From Bradyrhizobium sp. CCGB01 (lineage in GTDB: Bacteria > Pseudomonadota > Alphaproteobacteria > Rhizobiales > Xanthobacteraceae), in the NCBI RefSeq assembly GCF_024199795.1, contig NZ_JANADK010000001.1:9042001-9106000 (forward strand): DNA of 64,000 nucleotides, read 5' to 3'. Below, piece by piece: positions 35,024-43,245 of this stretch. The position numbers and the translations under genes were made by a program. Position 1 is the first letter of the stretch. Each line of letters begins with the position of its first letter. The notes under the pieces were generated by a model. That model ran no database searches. It saw nothing but the letters and a program-made list of their open reading frames with translations, and was not told the DNA's origin.

Positions 35024-35527
35024 ATGCCGCCTTCGACAAGATCCCGACAGAAGCCTGCGCCCGCCGAGACGGGACCGACGCTCGATCTCGATCGCTACGT
35101 CCCGGCGTTCATCACTTTCATCGCCAACAAGCTCTCGAACAGCGCGACCGCATTCTATCAGCGGCAGTTCGGCGTCAACGTCACCGAATGGCGGATCATG
35201 TCGCTGCTGGCGATCGAGCCCGGCATTCCCGCCTCGCGCATCTGCCACGTCATCGGCTTCGACAAGGGCCCGGTGAGCCGGACGCTGGCCGGCCTGGAGA
35301 AGCGCGGGCTGGTTTCGATTCGTACCGATCCGAACGACGGCCGCACCCATTCGATCTCGCTGACGGCGAAGGGCCGCGCCACCCATGACAGGGTGATTGT
35401 CGCGGCGTTCGAGCGCGAGCGGCGGCTGTTGTCCTGCCTGAGCACGGACGAGCGCGAGGTGCTGATCGAGCTGCTGCGCCGGCTGCACGAAAATCTCGGC
35501 GCGGTGACCGGCAGCACTGAAGCCTGA
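35024..35527 (+). CDS. MarR-family transcriptional regulator (divergent from P450)
   Basis: 167 aa with the winged HTH at about 60-125 (PASRICHVIGFDKGPVSRTLAGLEKRGLVSIRTDPNDGRTHSISLT), flanked by dimerisation helices. Divergent from the P450 operon, so it probably represses it until an aromatic ligand binds. I could not pick out a clear palindrome in the 83-base shared region; a MarR-like palindrome instead lies downstream at 35680-35693. Confidence 0.85.
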   Translation: MPPSTRSRQKPAPAETGPTLDLDRYVPAFITFIANKLSNSATAFYQRQFGVNVTEWRIMSLLAIEPGIPASRICHVIGFDKGPVSRTLAGLEKRGLVSIRTDPNDGRTHSISLTAKGRATHDRVIVAAFERERRLLSCLSTDEREVLIELLRRLHENLGAVTGSTEA

Positions 35528-35529
35528 CC

Positions 35530-35550
35530 GATCGCGCGGCGGGCGCGATC
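35530..35550 (+). terminator. Stem-loop after the marR gene
   Basis: GATCGCGC (35530-35537) and GCGCGATC (35543-35550) pair perfectly around GGCGG, 2 bases after the stop codon. No T-run follows. Confidence 0.4.
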
Positions 35551-35679
35551 TCGCGTCAATTGCAGGCATGCGCGGGCGCTTGCCCGCGGCACCCTCTCTG
35601 CCGAGCATTGCTTCCTCCAAAGGTCCGACGCGGCGGTTCCCCCGCCGTCGTCGCTGTCTGGAACGGTTCGCACAAATTA

Positions 35680-35693
35680 GTTGCTTAGGCAAC
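35680..35693. promoter_or_regulatory. Orphan MarR-type operator
   Basis: GTTGC-TTAG-GCAAC in the context ATTAGTTGCTTAGGCAACAA, a perfect palindrome of the type bound by MarR regulators of aromatic catabolism. Both flanking genes end toward it, so no gene is positioned to be controlled. Confidence 0.45.
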
Positions 35694-35757
35694 AAAAGAA
35701 TCGTGCAGGATAATGCGACAGGTTAGCTGGCCTAGTTTGGGAGACCTGATCCATCCC

Positions 35758-35844
35758 CGTCATTGCGAGCGCAGCGAAGCAATCCAGAATCTTTCCGCAG
35801 AGGAACTCTGGATAGCTTCGTCGCAAGGGCTCCTCGCAATGACG
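35758..35844. repeat. Palindromic repeat, family B (copy 2)
   Basis: CGTCATTGCGAG ... CTCGCAATGACG outer arms, AGCAATCCAGAATCTTTCCG as in copy 1 at 29001-29086; the right half is more diverged. Confidence 0.75.
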
Positions 35845-35896
35845 CTGTGGAGCGAGCGCGCCTCAATCACCAAGCGCCGTCCTGGTCAGCGCACGC

Positions 35897-37747
35897 CTAA
35901 ACGCCGATCCACTCCGCCGACGCCTCGTCATTCAACCGCGCCACCGCATCGGCGCGGCGCGTCAGCACGGCGCGCTGGTTGATGTAACCCTTGTCGGTGA
36001 TCTCGCCGCCGTCCACTGATGGCGGCTCGGCGAGCAGCAGCGCGCGCGTCGCGTGGCCGGAGGAGTTGGCGCCCTGCTGCTTCAGTTTTGCCAGGCCCTG
36101 CGAGATCGCGGTCCGGACCTTGTCATGCGCCAGCACGTCGTTCACGCCTGCCGTCTCGGGTAGACCTGATTGCGCGCGGCATGCAGCGATGTTCGGAAAC
36201 ACGAGAAAGCGGACCTCGTCGCCGCCATGGCCGGTGACGACGATGTCCTGCGCAAGCGGCGCCAGCGCGGCGATGCCGGCAACGCGCAGCGTGCCGACGC
36301 TGACCCAGGTGCCGGAATTGAGCTTGAAATCCTCGGCGACGCGGCCGTCGAAGAACAGGCCGCGCTCCGGCCTCGCGCTATCTGCAAGCTTCACGGCATC
36401 GCCGATCAGATAGAAGCCCTCGTCGTCAAAGGCCTGGCTGGTCAGCTCCGGCGCCTTCCAATAGCCCGGCGTGACGTTGGGGCCGCGCACGCGCACCTCC
36501 AGCTTGTCGCCGGCGGTGACCAGCTTCAGCTCGGTGCCGGGAATGGGCACGCCGATATTGCCGGAGCGCTCCGCGAGGAAATGGCAGTCGGCCGCCAACG
36601 GCGAGGTCTCGGTCGAGCCCCAGGCCGACACCATCGGCAGCGCGCGGCCAACCGTCTCCATCGACAGCTGTTCGAGCGCGTCCCAGAGATTCTGCGGCAG
36701 CGCGGCGCCGGCATAGAAGGCGAATTTCACCTCGCTGAAGAAACGGCGGCGGAGTTCCGCGTCGCCGCGCAACGCTGCGATCAGCATATCGAAACCGCGC
36801 GGCACGTTGAAATAGACCGTCGGCATCACGCTTTTCAAATTGGCGAGTGACGTCGCAAAGAGACCGGGCGCCGGCTTGCCGCCGTCGATATAGAGCGAGC
36901 CGCCGTTGCGCAGCACGAGATTGAAATTGTGGTTGGCGCCGAACGTATGGCTCCAGGGCAGCCAATCGAGGATCACGAGCTCGCCGCCGCCCTGTTCGAG
37001 AAACGTCCAGGTCTGCGCCTTGGCTTGCTGGCTCGAGGTCAGCATGCGCTGGGTGTTGATTACGGCTTTTGGCGTGCCGGTCGAGCCCGAGGTGAACAGG
37101 AACTTTGCGATCGTATCAGGCGTCACCGTGGCGAAGGCTTCGGCGACGTCAGGCGTCTCAGGCGTTGCGGCGACGGCACGGAAAGCGAGCGCATCGGCAT
37201 CGCCAGCATTGCCGCTGATGATCTGCGCGCTGTGCAGCGGCTTGATCGCAGCCAGCGCCGCCGCAAACGGTTTTGTCGAGGAGACGTAGATCGCGCCAGG
37301 CTCAAGCAGCGCGATCATGCTCTTGAGCTTGTCAAAGTCTTTCGACATCAGCGAATAGGCCGGCGAGATCGCCGCCGAGGGCACACCGACATGCTGGGCA
37401 GCCAGCGCCAGCAGCGCGTGATCGATGCTGTTGTCGGAGAGAATGACAACGGGGCGCACCGCGCTGAGGCTTTGCGTCAAGATCCAGGACGCCGCCGCGC
37501 GCACCCGCCGCAGGGCTCCCGCGTAAGTCACGGTGGCCCAGGGCATATCGGCGCTGTCACGCTCGGCGAGGAAGATCGTATCCGGCGTTTGCCGCGCCCA
37601 TTGCTCCAGCCAGTCGCCGATGCAACGCGCGCTGTCGCGCAAGGGCTCGGGCGACCGCAGCACGATGCTGCCGTCGGCGCGATGCTCGGCGGTAGTCTTC
37701 GGCGTTGCAAACAGGCTCGAAGCGTCACCGCTTGGGGCGGTTGTCAT
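35897..37747 (-). CDS. fcs: Feruloyl-CoA synthetase (acyl-adenylate-forming)
   Basis: 616 aa from the ATG at 37747, with GAGGAGG 5-10 bases before. AMP-binding fold: P-loop FLFTSGSTGTPKAV, acceptor motif SAWGSTETSP, and the feruloyl-CoA-synthase-type hinge FDGRVAEDFKLNSGTWVSVG, then a catalytic Lys in ITDKGYINQR. Activates ferulate, p-coumarate or caffeate to the CoA thioester for chain shortening. The usual partners (hydratase-lyase, vanillin dehydrogenase) are not adjacent. Divergent from a MarR gene with a palindrome between them. Confidence 0.85.
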   Translation of the reverse strand: MTTAPSGDASSLFATPKTTAEHRADGSIVLRSPEPLRDSARCIGDWLEQWARQTPDTIFLAERDSADMPWATVTYAGALRRVRAAASWILTQSLSAVRPVVILSDNSIDHALLALAAQHVGVPSAAISPAYSLMSKDFDKLKSMIALLEPGAIYVSSTKPFAAALAAIKPLHSAQIISGNAGDADALAFRAVAATPETPDVAEAFATVTPDTIAKFLFTSGSTGTPKAVINTQRMLTSSQQAKAQTWTFLEQGGGELVILDWLPWSHTFGANHNFNLVLRNGGSLYIDGGKPAPGLFATSLANLKSVMPTVYFNVPRGFDMLIAALRGDAELRRRFFSEVKFAFYAGAALPQNLWDALEQLSMETVGRALPMVSAWGSTETSPLAADCHFLAERSGNIGVPIPGTELKLVTAGDKLEVRVRGPNVTPGYWKAPELTSQAFDDEGFYLIGDAVKLADSARPERGLFFDGRVAEDFKLNSGTWVSVGTLRVAGIAALAPLAQDIVVTGHGGDEVRFLVFPNIAACRAQSGLPETAGVNDVLAHDKVRTAISQGLAKLKQQGANSSGHATRALLLAEPPSVDGGEITDKGYINQRAVLTRRADAVARLNDEASAEWIGV

Positions 37748-37825
37748 GGTTTCCTCCTCGCCGGACATCCGGACCGGACGCGGCCTCGTTCCGGGCTGCT
37801 TTGGCCATAATGTTGGGCACGACAA

Positions 37826-37841
37826 TTGTTGTCGTCAACAA
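37826..37841. promoter_or_regulatory. Candidate MarR operator of fcs/marR
   Basis: TTGTTG-TCGT-CAACAA, six-base arms perfectly paired, 79 bases upstream of the fcs ATG and 55 bases upstream of the divergent marR start. Extra CAACAAT overlaps on the right side. Confidence 0.55.
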
Positions 37842-37895
37842 CAATCTTCCGGTTGGGCCGTCGAGGCGCTAAGGTTGCGCGGCAGGAGACACGAT

Positions 37896-38402
37896 GTGAC
37901 AGCCAGCGCAGCCCGAGCCGACACCCGCCCCTCCCCGCGCAAATGCACCGGCAACGGCGCCGCGCGGCCGGACGATACGGACGAGATCGGCCTCGACGCC
38001 TTGGTCGGCCACGCCGGCTATGCAGTGCGTCGCTTCCAGATCTGGATCTTCCAGGACTTCATCAAGACGCTCGGCGAGGTCGACATCCGGCCGACGCAAT
38101 ATTCGGTGCTGACGGTGATCGGCACCAATCCCGGCCTGTCGCAGATGGCGGTGGCCAAGCGGCTCGGCATCGAGCGCGCCCGGCTGGTGCATCTGCTCGA
38201 CAGCCTCGAACAGCGCAGGCTGGTGAAGCGGATCAAGTCGAAGGCGGACCGCCGCTCCCACGCACTGCACCTCACCGCCCCCGGTGAGAGGGCACTTGCC
38301 AAATTCAAGCTCCTCGCCGCCGAGCACGAGCGGCATGTCGAGGAGAAGATCGGCAAGGAGAACAGGGAGCGGCTGCTCCAGATCCTCGCCGGCTTCACCT
38401 GA
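37896..38402 (+). CDS. MarR-family regulator of hydroxycinnamate catabolism (inferred)
   Basis: 168 aa from the GTG at 37896, behind GGCAGGAGAC; upstream in-frame codons cross the operator and the divergent gene and are not coding. Winged HTH about 75-140 (LSQMAVAKRLGIERARLVHLLDSLEQRRLVKRIKSKADRRSHALHL). Divergent from the feruloyl-CoA synthetase gene, as for FerR/HcaR/CouR regulators, which release DNA on binding hydroxycinnamoyl-CoA. Confidence 0.82.
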   Translation: MTASAARADTRPSPRKCTGNGAARPDDTDEIGLDALVGHAGYAVRRFQIWIFQDFIKTLGEVDIRPTQYSVLTVIGTNPGLSQMAVAKRLGIERARLVHLLDSLEQRRLVKRIKSKADRRSHALHLTAPGERALAKFKLLAAEHERHVEEKIGKENRERLLQILAGFT

Positions 38403-38530
38403 TCAAGGCTGCCCAATATTTACGCAGATGCCCGTATCGGGGCGCTCGCAAGACGGCTCAATCAATCAACGGAATATCTTTCAAGCCTCTGATCCCACGA
38501 TAATATCCGAGGCATAGCGTCTGCCCGGAT

Positions 38531-38542
38531 ATTGTACACAAT
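38531..38542. promoter_or_regulatory. Candidate GntR operator upstream of atzF
   Basis: ATTGT-AC-ACAAT, close to the TNGT-N-ACNA pattern of FCD-type GntR regulators, 53 bases upstream of the atzF ATG. A GntR gene of that type lies at 40525-41247. Confidence 0.4.
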
Positions 38543-38595
38543 GGCACACCGCTTGCTTCAATCCGGGTGAGACCTGTTGCCGGAGTTTTGTCGCC

Positions 38596-40404
38596 ATGGG
38601 GGCTGAGCAGCCTGAAACGATCACCGCGATTGTGGCCGCGCATCGCGCGGGCACGAGCACGCCTGCGCAGACGATTGCGCGCACCTATCAGCGCATCCGC
38701 GATCACAACGATCCCGCGATCTTCATCAGCCTGCGTGACGAGACGGACGCGATCGCGGAAGCCGAGAAGCTTGGCGCGCGCAAGGATGCCGCGAGCCTGC
38801 CGCTCTATGGCGTACCGGTCGCAGTGAAGGACAATATCGACGCGCTGGGGTTTCCGACCACCGCGGCCTGCCCGGCGTTCTCGTATACGCCGACGCATGA
38901 TTCGACCGCGGTGGAGCGCCTGCGCGCGGCCGGTGCCATCATCATCGGCAAGACCAATCTCGACCAGTTCGCAACCGGCCTCGTCGGCGTGCGCTCGCCT
39001 TACGGCATTCCCAAGAATTCGATTCGCGAAGATCTCGTTCCCGGAGGCTCGAGCTCGGGATCGGCGGTCGCCGTCGGCGCCGGGCTCGTGCCGCTGTCAC
39101 TGGGCACCGACACCGCCGGAAGCGGGCGCGTGCCGGCGATGCTCAACAACATCGTCGGCCTGAAGCCGAGCCTTGGCATGATCTCGAATGCGGGGCTCGT
39201 GCCGGCCTGCCGCACGCTCGACTGCATCTCCGTATTCGCGTTGACGGTCGACGACGCCGCGCTCGCGCTGTCGGTGATGGCTGGACCGGACCAGGCCGAT
39301 CCGTTCTCGCGCGACCGGCCGCTCGGCGCGCTCACGCCGTTTCCGGCAAACTTGCGCCTCGGCGTGCCGCGCAACGGACAGCTGATCTTCTTCGGCGACA
39401 AGAAGGCGGAGGCCGCTTACGCCGATGCACTGAAGCGCTGGACCGCGCTCGGCGCGACACTGGTCGAGTTCGACCTCGAGCCGTTCTACGAGACGGCGCG
39501 GCTGCTTTATGAGGGACCGTGGGTCGCCGAGCGTTATCTCGTGATCAAGAATCTGCTCGCGTCCGCGCCAGACACCATCCACCCGGTGACGCGCGAGATC
39601 ACGGCGGCCGGTGCGCGGCTCACCGCGGCGGAGACGTTCTCTGCACTCTACCGTTTGCAGGGCCTGCGCAAGATCGCCGAGCGGACATTTGCCAATATCG
39701 ACGCGCTGGTGCTGCCGACCGCGCCGACCGCCTATACGACCGCGCAGGTGCTGGCCAATCCGATCGAACTCAACAGCCGGCTCGGCACCTACACCAATTT
39801 CGTCAATCTGCTCGATCTCTGCGGCCTCGCCGTGCCGGCATCGATGCGCGCCGACGGCATTCCGTTCGGCATCACGCTGCTTGCGCCCGCGGGACGTGAT
39901 GCGCTGCTTGCCAGCATCGGCCGCGTGTTTCATGCCGATACGAAACTGACCGTCGGCGCGAAGGGCGTGGCGCAAGCACCGCTTGCACCGCTGCCTTCAG
40001 TCACAAGTGATGAGATTCCGATCGCGGTGGTCGGCGCTCATCTCTCCGGCATGGCGCTGAACGGCGAATTGACGGCGCTGGACGGACGATTGATCGAGGC
40101 GACCAGGACCGCGCCGGACTACAAGCTCTACGCGCTCAAGACCACGCCGCCGAAGCCTGGCATGCTGCGCGTCGAGGCCAGTAAGGGTGCGTCGATCGAG
40201 CTGGAGATCTGGTCGCTGTCGTCATCCGCCTTCGGCAAGTTCGTCAATGCGATCCCCGCGCCGATGGCGATCGGCACGATCCGGCTTGCGGATGGCCGCA
40301 GCGTGAAGGGGTTTCTCGTCGAGCCGGAGGTGCTGGGCGAGGCGCGCGACATCACCGCGTATGGCGGCTGGCGAAAATTTATGGCGGAAGCTGCGAAGGT
40401 GTAG
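38596..40404 (+). CDS. atzF: Allophanate hydrolase (AtzF)
   Basis: 602 aa. Amidase-signature domain (1-450) with catalytic Lys78, cis-Ser152 (GGSSSGSA) and nucleophile Ser176 (DTAGSGR); C-terminal domain (about 475-600), typical of AtzF, said to act in turnover of the released intermediate and in oligomerisation. Converts allophanate to ammonia and CO2. It lies tail-to-tail with the gntR-atzHEG operon, which makes its substrate. Confidence 0.88.
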   Translation: MGAEQPETITAIVAAHRAGTSTPAQTIARTYQRIRDHNDPAIFISLRDETDAIAEAEKLGARKDAASLPLYGVPVAVKDNIDALGFPTTAACPAFSYTPTHDSTAVERLRAAGAIIIGKTNLDQFATGLVGVRSPYGIPKNSIREDLVPGGSSSGSAVAVGAGLVPLSLGTDTAGSGRVPAMLNNIVGLKPSLGMISNAGLVPACRTLDCISVFALTVDDAALALSVMAGPDQADPFSRDRPLGALTPFPANLRLGVPRNGQLIFFGDKKAEAAYADALKRWTALGATLVEFDLEPFYETARLLYEGPWVAERYLVIKNLLASAPDTIHPVTREITAAGARLTAAETFSALYRLQGLRKIAERTFANIDALVLPTAPTAYTTAQVLANPIELNSRLGTYTNFVNLLDLCGLAVPASMRADGIPFGITLLAPAGRDALLASIGRVFHADTKLTVGAKGVAQAPLAPLPSVTSDEIPIAVVGAHLSGMALNGELTALDGRLIEATRTAPDYKLYALKTTPPKPGMLRVEASKGASIELEIWSLSSSAFGKFVNAIPAPMAIGTIRLADGRSVKGFLVEPEVLGEARDITAYGGWRKFMAEAAKV

Positions 40405-40409
40405 GTGCC

Positions 40410-40497
40410 GTAGGGTGGGCAAAGGCGCAAAGCGCCGTGCCCACTATGTGTCCTGACGAATGGTGATGGTGGGCACGCTTCGCTTTGCCCACCCTAC
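40410..40497. repeat. Palindromic repeat, family A (copy 3)
   Basis: GTAGGGTGGGCAAAG and CTTTGCCCACCCTAC ends, nearly identical to 8083-8171. Lies between the convergent ends of atzF and gntR. Confidence 0.8.
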
Positions 40498-40524
40498 GGC
40501 ACTACGGCACCGCGCGTGCGCCGC

Positions 40525-41247
40525 CTACACCGACACCGCGTAGATCTCATACTCCCCGCGCACCAGCTCGATATGCGCGCGCATCGCGGCGGCGGCGCCC
40601 TGCTTGTCGCCGCGCATGATGGCGACGACGACGCGGTCGTGCTCAGCCTGCGACTTCGCCAACCGGCCGAGATTGCGGAACTGGGCGCGGCGGAACGGCT
40701 GCACGCGCACGCGGGTGGCGAGCGTGATCTCGGCGATGTAGCCGTTCTGCGAACCCGCATAGATCGCGTTGTGGAAGCGCTCGTTGACCTCGTGGAAGCG
40801 ATCGGGATTGCCGGCGTAGCTGAGAACGCGCAGTTCCTCGTGAATGGCTTCCAGGCCGTGACGCTCGGCAGCGGACATGCGCTCGGCGGCAAGGCCGGCG
40901 CACAGTGCTTCCAGCTCGGCCATCGCCTCGAACATGCTTGTGAGACGCTCGACCGAGGGCTGCGCCACCACCGCGCCGCGATGGGCGCGCGATTCGACGA
41001 GACCACTCGCCACGAGCTGGCGCAGCGCTTCGCGGACCGGGGTGCGCGAGACGCTGAAGCGCCGCGCAATGTCGGTCTCGTCGAGTGGCGCACCGGGCGC
41101 CAGGGTTCCGCGCACGATCTCGTCGGCGAGCTGAAGCCGCAATTCCTCGGCGCGCGTGATCTTGTGCACGCTGGGCTGTGCCCGGTCGACGCGCGGCACC
41201 ACCGGCTCGGCCGGCAATATTCCCTGCGGAAGATCGTCAAGCGTCAT
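40525..41247 (-). CDS. GntR-family (FadR/FCD) transcriptional regulator
   Basis: 240 aa from the ATG at 41247. N-terminal winged HTH (about 45-95: DETDIARRFSVSRTPVREALRQLVASGLVE) and an all-helical FCD effector domain with metal-type His residues (about 110-230). It is the last gene of the atz/transporter operon, 4 bases after atzH, so it likely controls that operon and atzF. Candidate sites are at 38531-38542 and 49233-49250. Confidence 0.87.
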   Translation of the reverse strand: MTLDDLPQGILPAEPVVPRVDRAQPSVHKITRAEELRLQLADEIVRGTLAPGAPLDETDIARRFSVSRTPVREALRQLVASGLVESRAHRGAVVAQPSVERLTSMFEAMAELEALCAGLAAERMSAAERHGLEAIHEELRVLSYAGNPDRFHEVNERFHNAIYAGSQNGYIAEITLATRVRVQPFRRAQFRNLGRLAKSQAEHDRVVVAIMRGDKQGAAAAMRAHIELVRGEYEIYAVSV

Positions 41248-41251
41248 ACGA

Positions 41252-41644
41252 TCAGGTCTCTTGCGACTCACCGATGATGCTGACATGGGCGGCAACGACG
41301 CGCCAGCCCTCCGGGAAGCGAATCCAGGTCTGCATCTGCCGGCCGACCTTGCCGGGAGCCGTATCGCGATAGAACAAAGTAGAGGCCACGGCCGTGTCGC
41401 GGCCGTAGCTGGAGATGACGGTTTTGGCGGTGCGGCGGTTCAGGCCGACTGGCGAGCGGCCGGCGCGAAAGCCGGAGATCGCCTCGTAGCCATAGAGGTT
41501 CTCGCCGATGCCATAGCGCAGCGTGCGCGGATCGTTGCGGAACAGCTCGCCGAGCACGGCGACGTCGTTGGTGACGAGGGCCTGCTCATAGCGCTCGAAC
41601 GCGGCCTTCACTTCCGCGATCACGTCGGGGAGATCGATCTCCAT
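41252..41644 (-). CDS. atzH: AtzH-like protein (NTF2-fold)
   Basis: 130 aa, compact alpha+beta cone fold of the DUF3225/AtzH type ([20 protein letters not shown] ... [22 protein letters not shown]). AtzH has been described as a 1,3-dicarboxyurea amidohydrolase acting between AtzE and AtzF. The gene lies 1 base after the atzE stop. Family members without established activity also exist, so function rests on gene order. Confidence 0.8.
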   Translation of the reverse strand: MEIDLPDVIAEVKAAFERYEQALVTNDVAVLGELFRNDPRTLRYGIGENLYGYEAISGFRAGRSPVGLNRRTAKTVISSYGRDTAVASTLFYRDTAPGKVGRQMQTWIRFPEGWRVVAAHVSIIGESQET

Positions 41645-41645
41645 T

Positions 41646-43040
41646 TTAGATTCCTCTTGGGCTGGGCGCTGATACCACGCCCATCTGTTCCAATGCGTAC
41701 GCGACGCGCAGCGCGATGTCCTCGCGCCAGGGCGCGCAAATGATCTGCACGCCGATCGGCAGCGGCTCCAGCGGCACGGGCACCGCGACCACGGGCAATC
41801 CGATGAAGGAGATCGGCTGGGTGTGGATACCGATATTGGCGCGCACCGGCAGCTCGACGCCGTCGAGATTGAAATTCACCTGGCCAAGCTTCGGCGCCGT
41901 GCAGGGCGTGGCCGGTGCGATCAGCACGTCGGTGGATTTGAAGATCTCGGCGAGCTGGGCGCGATACCAGCGGCGGAATTTCTGCGCGCGGTCGACCAGC
42001 GGCGCCGGCACCATCGCGCCTGCGATCAGCCGGTCGCGCACGGCCGGATCGAAATCGTTCGGGCGCTTGCGCAGGCGATCGAGATGCAGCGAGGCGCCTT
42101 CGGTGGTGGTGATGACATAGGCCGCGGCGCGGGCGCGCCCGGCTTCGGGGACGTCGACCACTTGCGTTGCGCCCAGCGCCTTGGCGACGCGGCTGACCGC
42201 CTCGACAGCTTCCGGGAACACGTTCTTCTGAAAGTACCCGCCGGCGATCGCGATGCGCAGGTCCGAAACCGGATTGGCGAGCAGCGGCAGCGTCGGCTCC
42301 AGCCCACGCGTCGTGCAGGCGCCATCGTCGGCATCCGGCCCCTGCATCGCGTCATAGGCGAGCGCGAGATCGGTGACCGAGCGCGCGAACGGACCGAGAT
42401 GATCGAGGCTCGCCACGAACGGGAACGAGCGCGCCCGCGACAGCCGGCCATAGGTCGGCTTCAAGCCGAAGATGCCGCAGAAGGAGGACGGCACGCGGAT
42501 CGAACCGTTGGTATCGGAGCCCAGCGCGATCGGCACCAGCGCGCCGCCGACGGCGCTGCCGGAACCGCCGGACGAGCCGCCGGTCATCCGCGTCGTGTCG
42601 TGCGGATTGCGCGAGGGACCGTCATGGACGTTCTCGCCCGTAAAATCGTAGGCGTATTCACCCATGTTGAGCGCGCCGACCAGCACGGCGCCGACGGCTT
42701 CCATGCGCTCGATCAGTGTCGCGTCGCGTTTTGCGGGCGCAAGGTCGCGGTTGATCTTCGAGCCCGCCCGCGTGGCGAGCCCCGCGACGTCAAACAGGTT
42801 CTTCACCGCGAAGGGCACGCCGGCGAGCGGGCCGACGGTCTTACCGGCCGCGATGTCGGCATCAACCGCACGCGCCTTCGCACGCGCGCGATCGGCGGTG
42901 ACGTCGGTGAAGGAATTGAGGATGGTGTCGTGCTGCTTGATGCGCGCGAGGGCGGATTCAGTTGCATCGAGCGCGGACATCTTGCCGCCCGCAACCGCGC
43001 TCGCGATTTCGGCGGCCGTCATCTCTGGCTTGGTGGTCAT
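41646..43040 (-). CDS. atzE: 1-Carboxybiuret hydrolase subunit AtzE (amidase signature)
   Basis: 464 aa amidase with Lys80, cis-Ser156 ([10 protein letters not shown]) and nucleophile Ser180 (DTNGSIR). AtzE needs the small subunit AtzG to be stable and deaminates 1-carboxybiuret to 1,3-dicarboxyurea. AtzG lies just upstream and AtzH just downstream, so the triad is complete. An alternative is another amide of the oxalurate or ureide type. Confidence 0.85.
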   Translation of the reverse strand: MTTKPEMTAAEIASAVAGGKMSALDATESALARIKQHDTILNSFTDVTADRARAKARAVDADIAAGKTVGPLAGVPFAVKNLFDVAGLATRAGSKINRDLAPAKRDATLIERMEAVGAVLVGALNMGEYAYDFTGENVHDGPSRNPHDTTRMTGGSSGGSGSAVGGALVPIALGSDTNGSIRVPSSFCGIFGLKPTYGRLSRARSFPFVASLDHLGPFARSVTDLALAYDAMQGPDADDGACTTRGLEPTLPLLANPVSDLRIAIAGGYFQKNVFPEAVEAVSRVAKALGATQVVDVPEAGRARAAAYVITTTEGASLHLDRLRKRPNDFDPAVRDRLIAGAMVPAPLVDRAQKFRRWYRAQLAEIFKSTDVLIAPATPCTAPKLGQVNFNLDGVELPVRANIGIHTQPISFIGLPVVAVPVPLEPLPIGVQIICAPWREDIALRVAYALEQMGVVSAPSPRGI

Positions 43041-43047
43041 GGCAGCA

Positions 43048-43227
43048 TCAAGCCGTGAAGATCGGCGCGGGCTCGGTCTCGTCCGGCAGCGCGAATTCGT
43101 CGACGAGGCGGGCGAGCCGCAGCGAGACTTCGAGATTGGCGCGCACCGCAGGCCTCCAGGCCTCCTCGACCGGCAGCGCCAGCGCTTTCGATACGGCGTC
43201 GATATAGTCGTCCAGCGGCTCGGCCAT
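43048..43227 (-). CDS. atzG: AtzG, small subunit of 1-carboxybiuret hydrolase
   Basis: 59 aa from the ATG at 43227 (a GTG directly before would add one). Two short helices (DDYIDAVSKALALPVEEAW and VRANLEVSLRLARLVDEFAL) of the DUF4089 type, ending in an acidic-proline tail. It binds AtzE in a heterotetramer similar to the GatA-GatC pair. Sits 7 bases before atzE and 18 bases after the transporter ATPase gene. Confidence 0.82.
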   Translation of the reverse strand: MAEPLDDYIDAVSKALALPVEEAWRPAVRANLEVSLRLARLVDEFALPDETEPAPIFTA

Positions 43228-43245
43228 CACGCTCCCAACAATCTC

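Larger units (their letters stand above)
35551..35896. other. Intergenic region between converging genes
   Basis: No gene. Contains the orphan MarR-type palindrome (35680-35693) and repeat family B copy 2 (35758-35844). I see no coding frame with a ribosome site. Confidence 0.5.

Noticed and set aside
38596-43227. Full cyanuric-acid/s-triazine operon
   Set aside because: Only atzF, atzG, atzE and atzH are present; no atzD or upstream triazine hydrolase gene was found.
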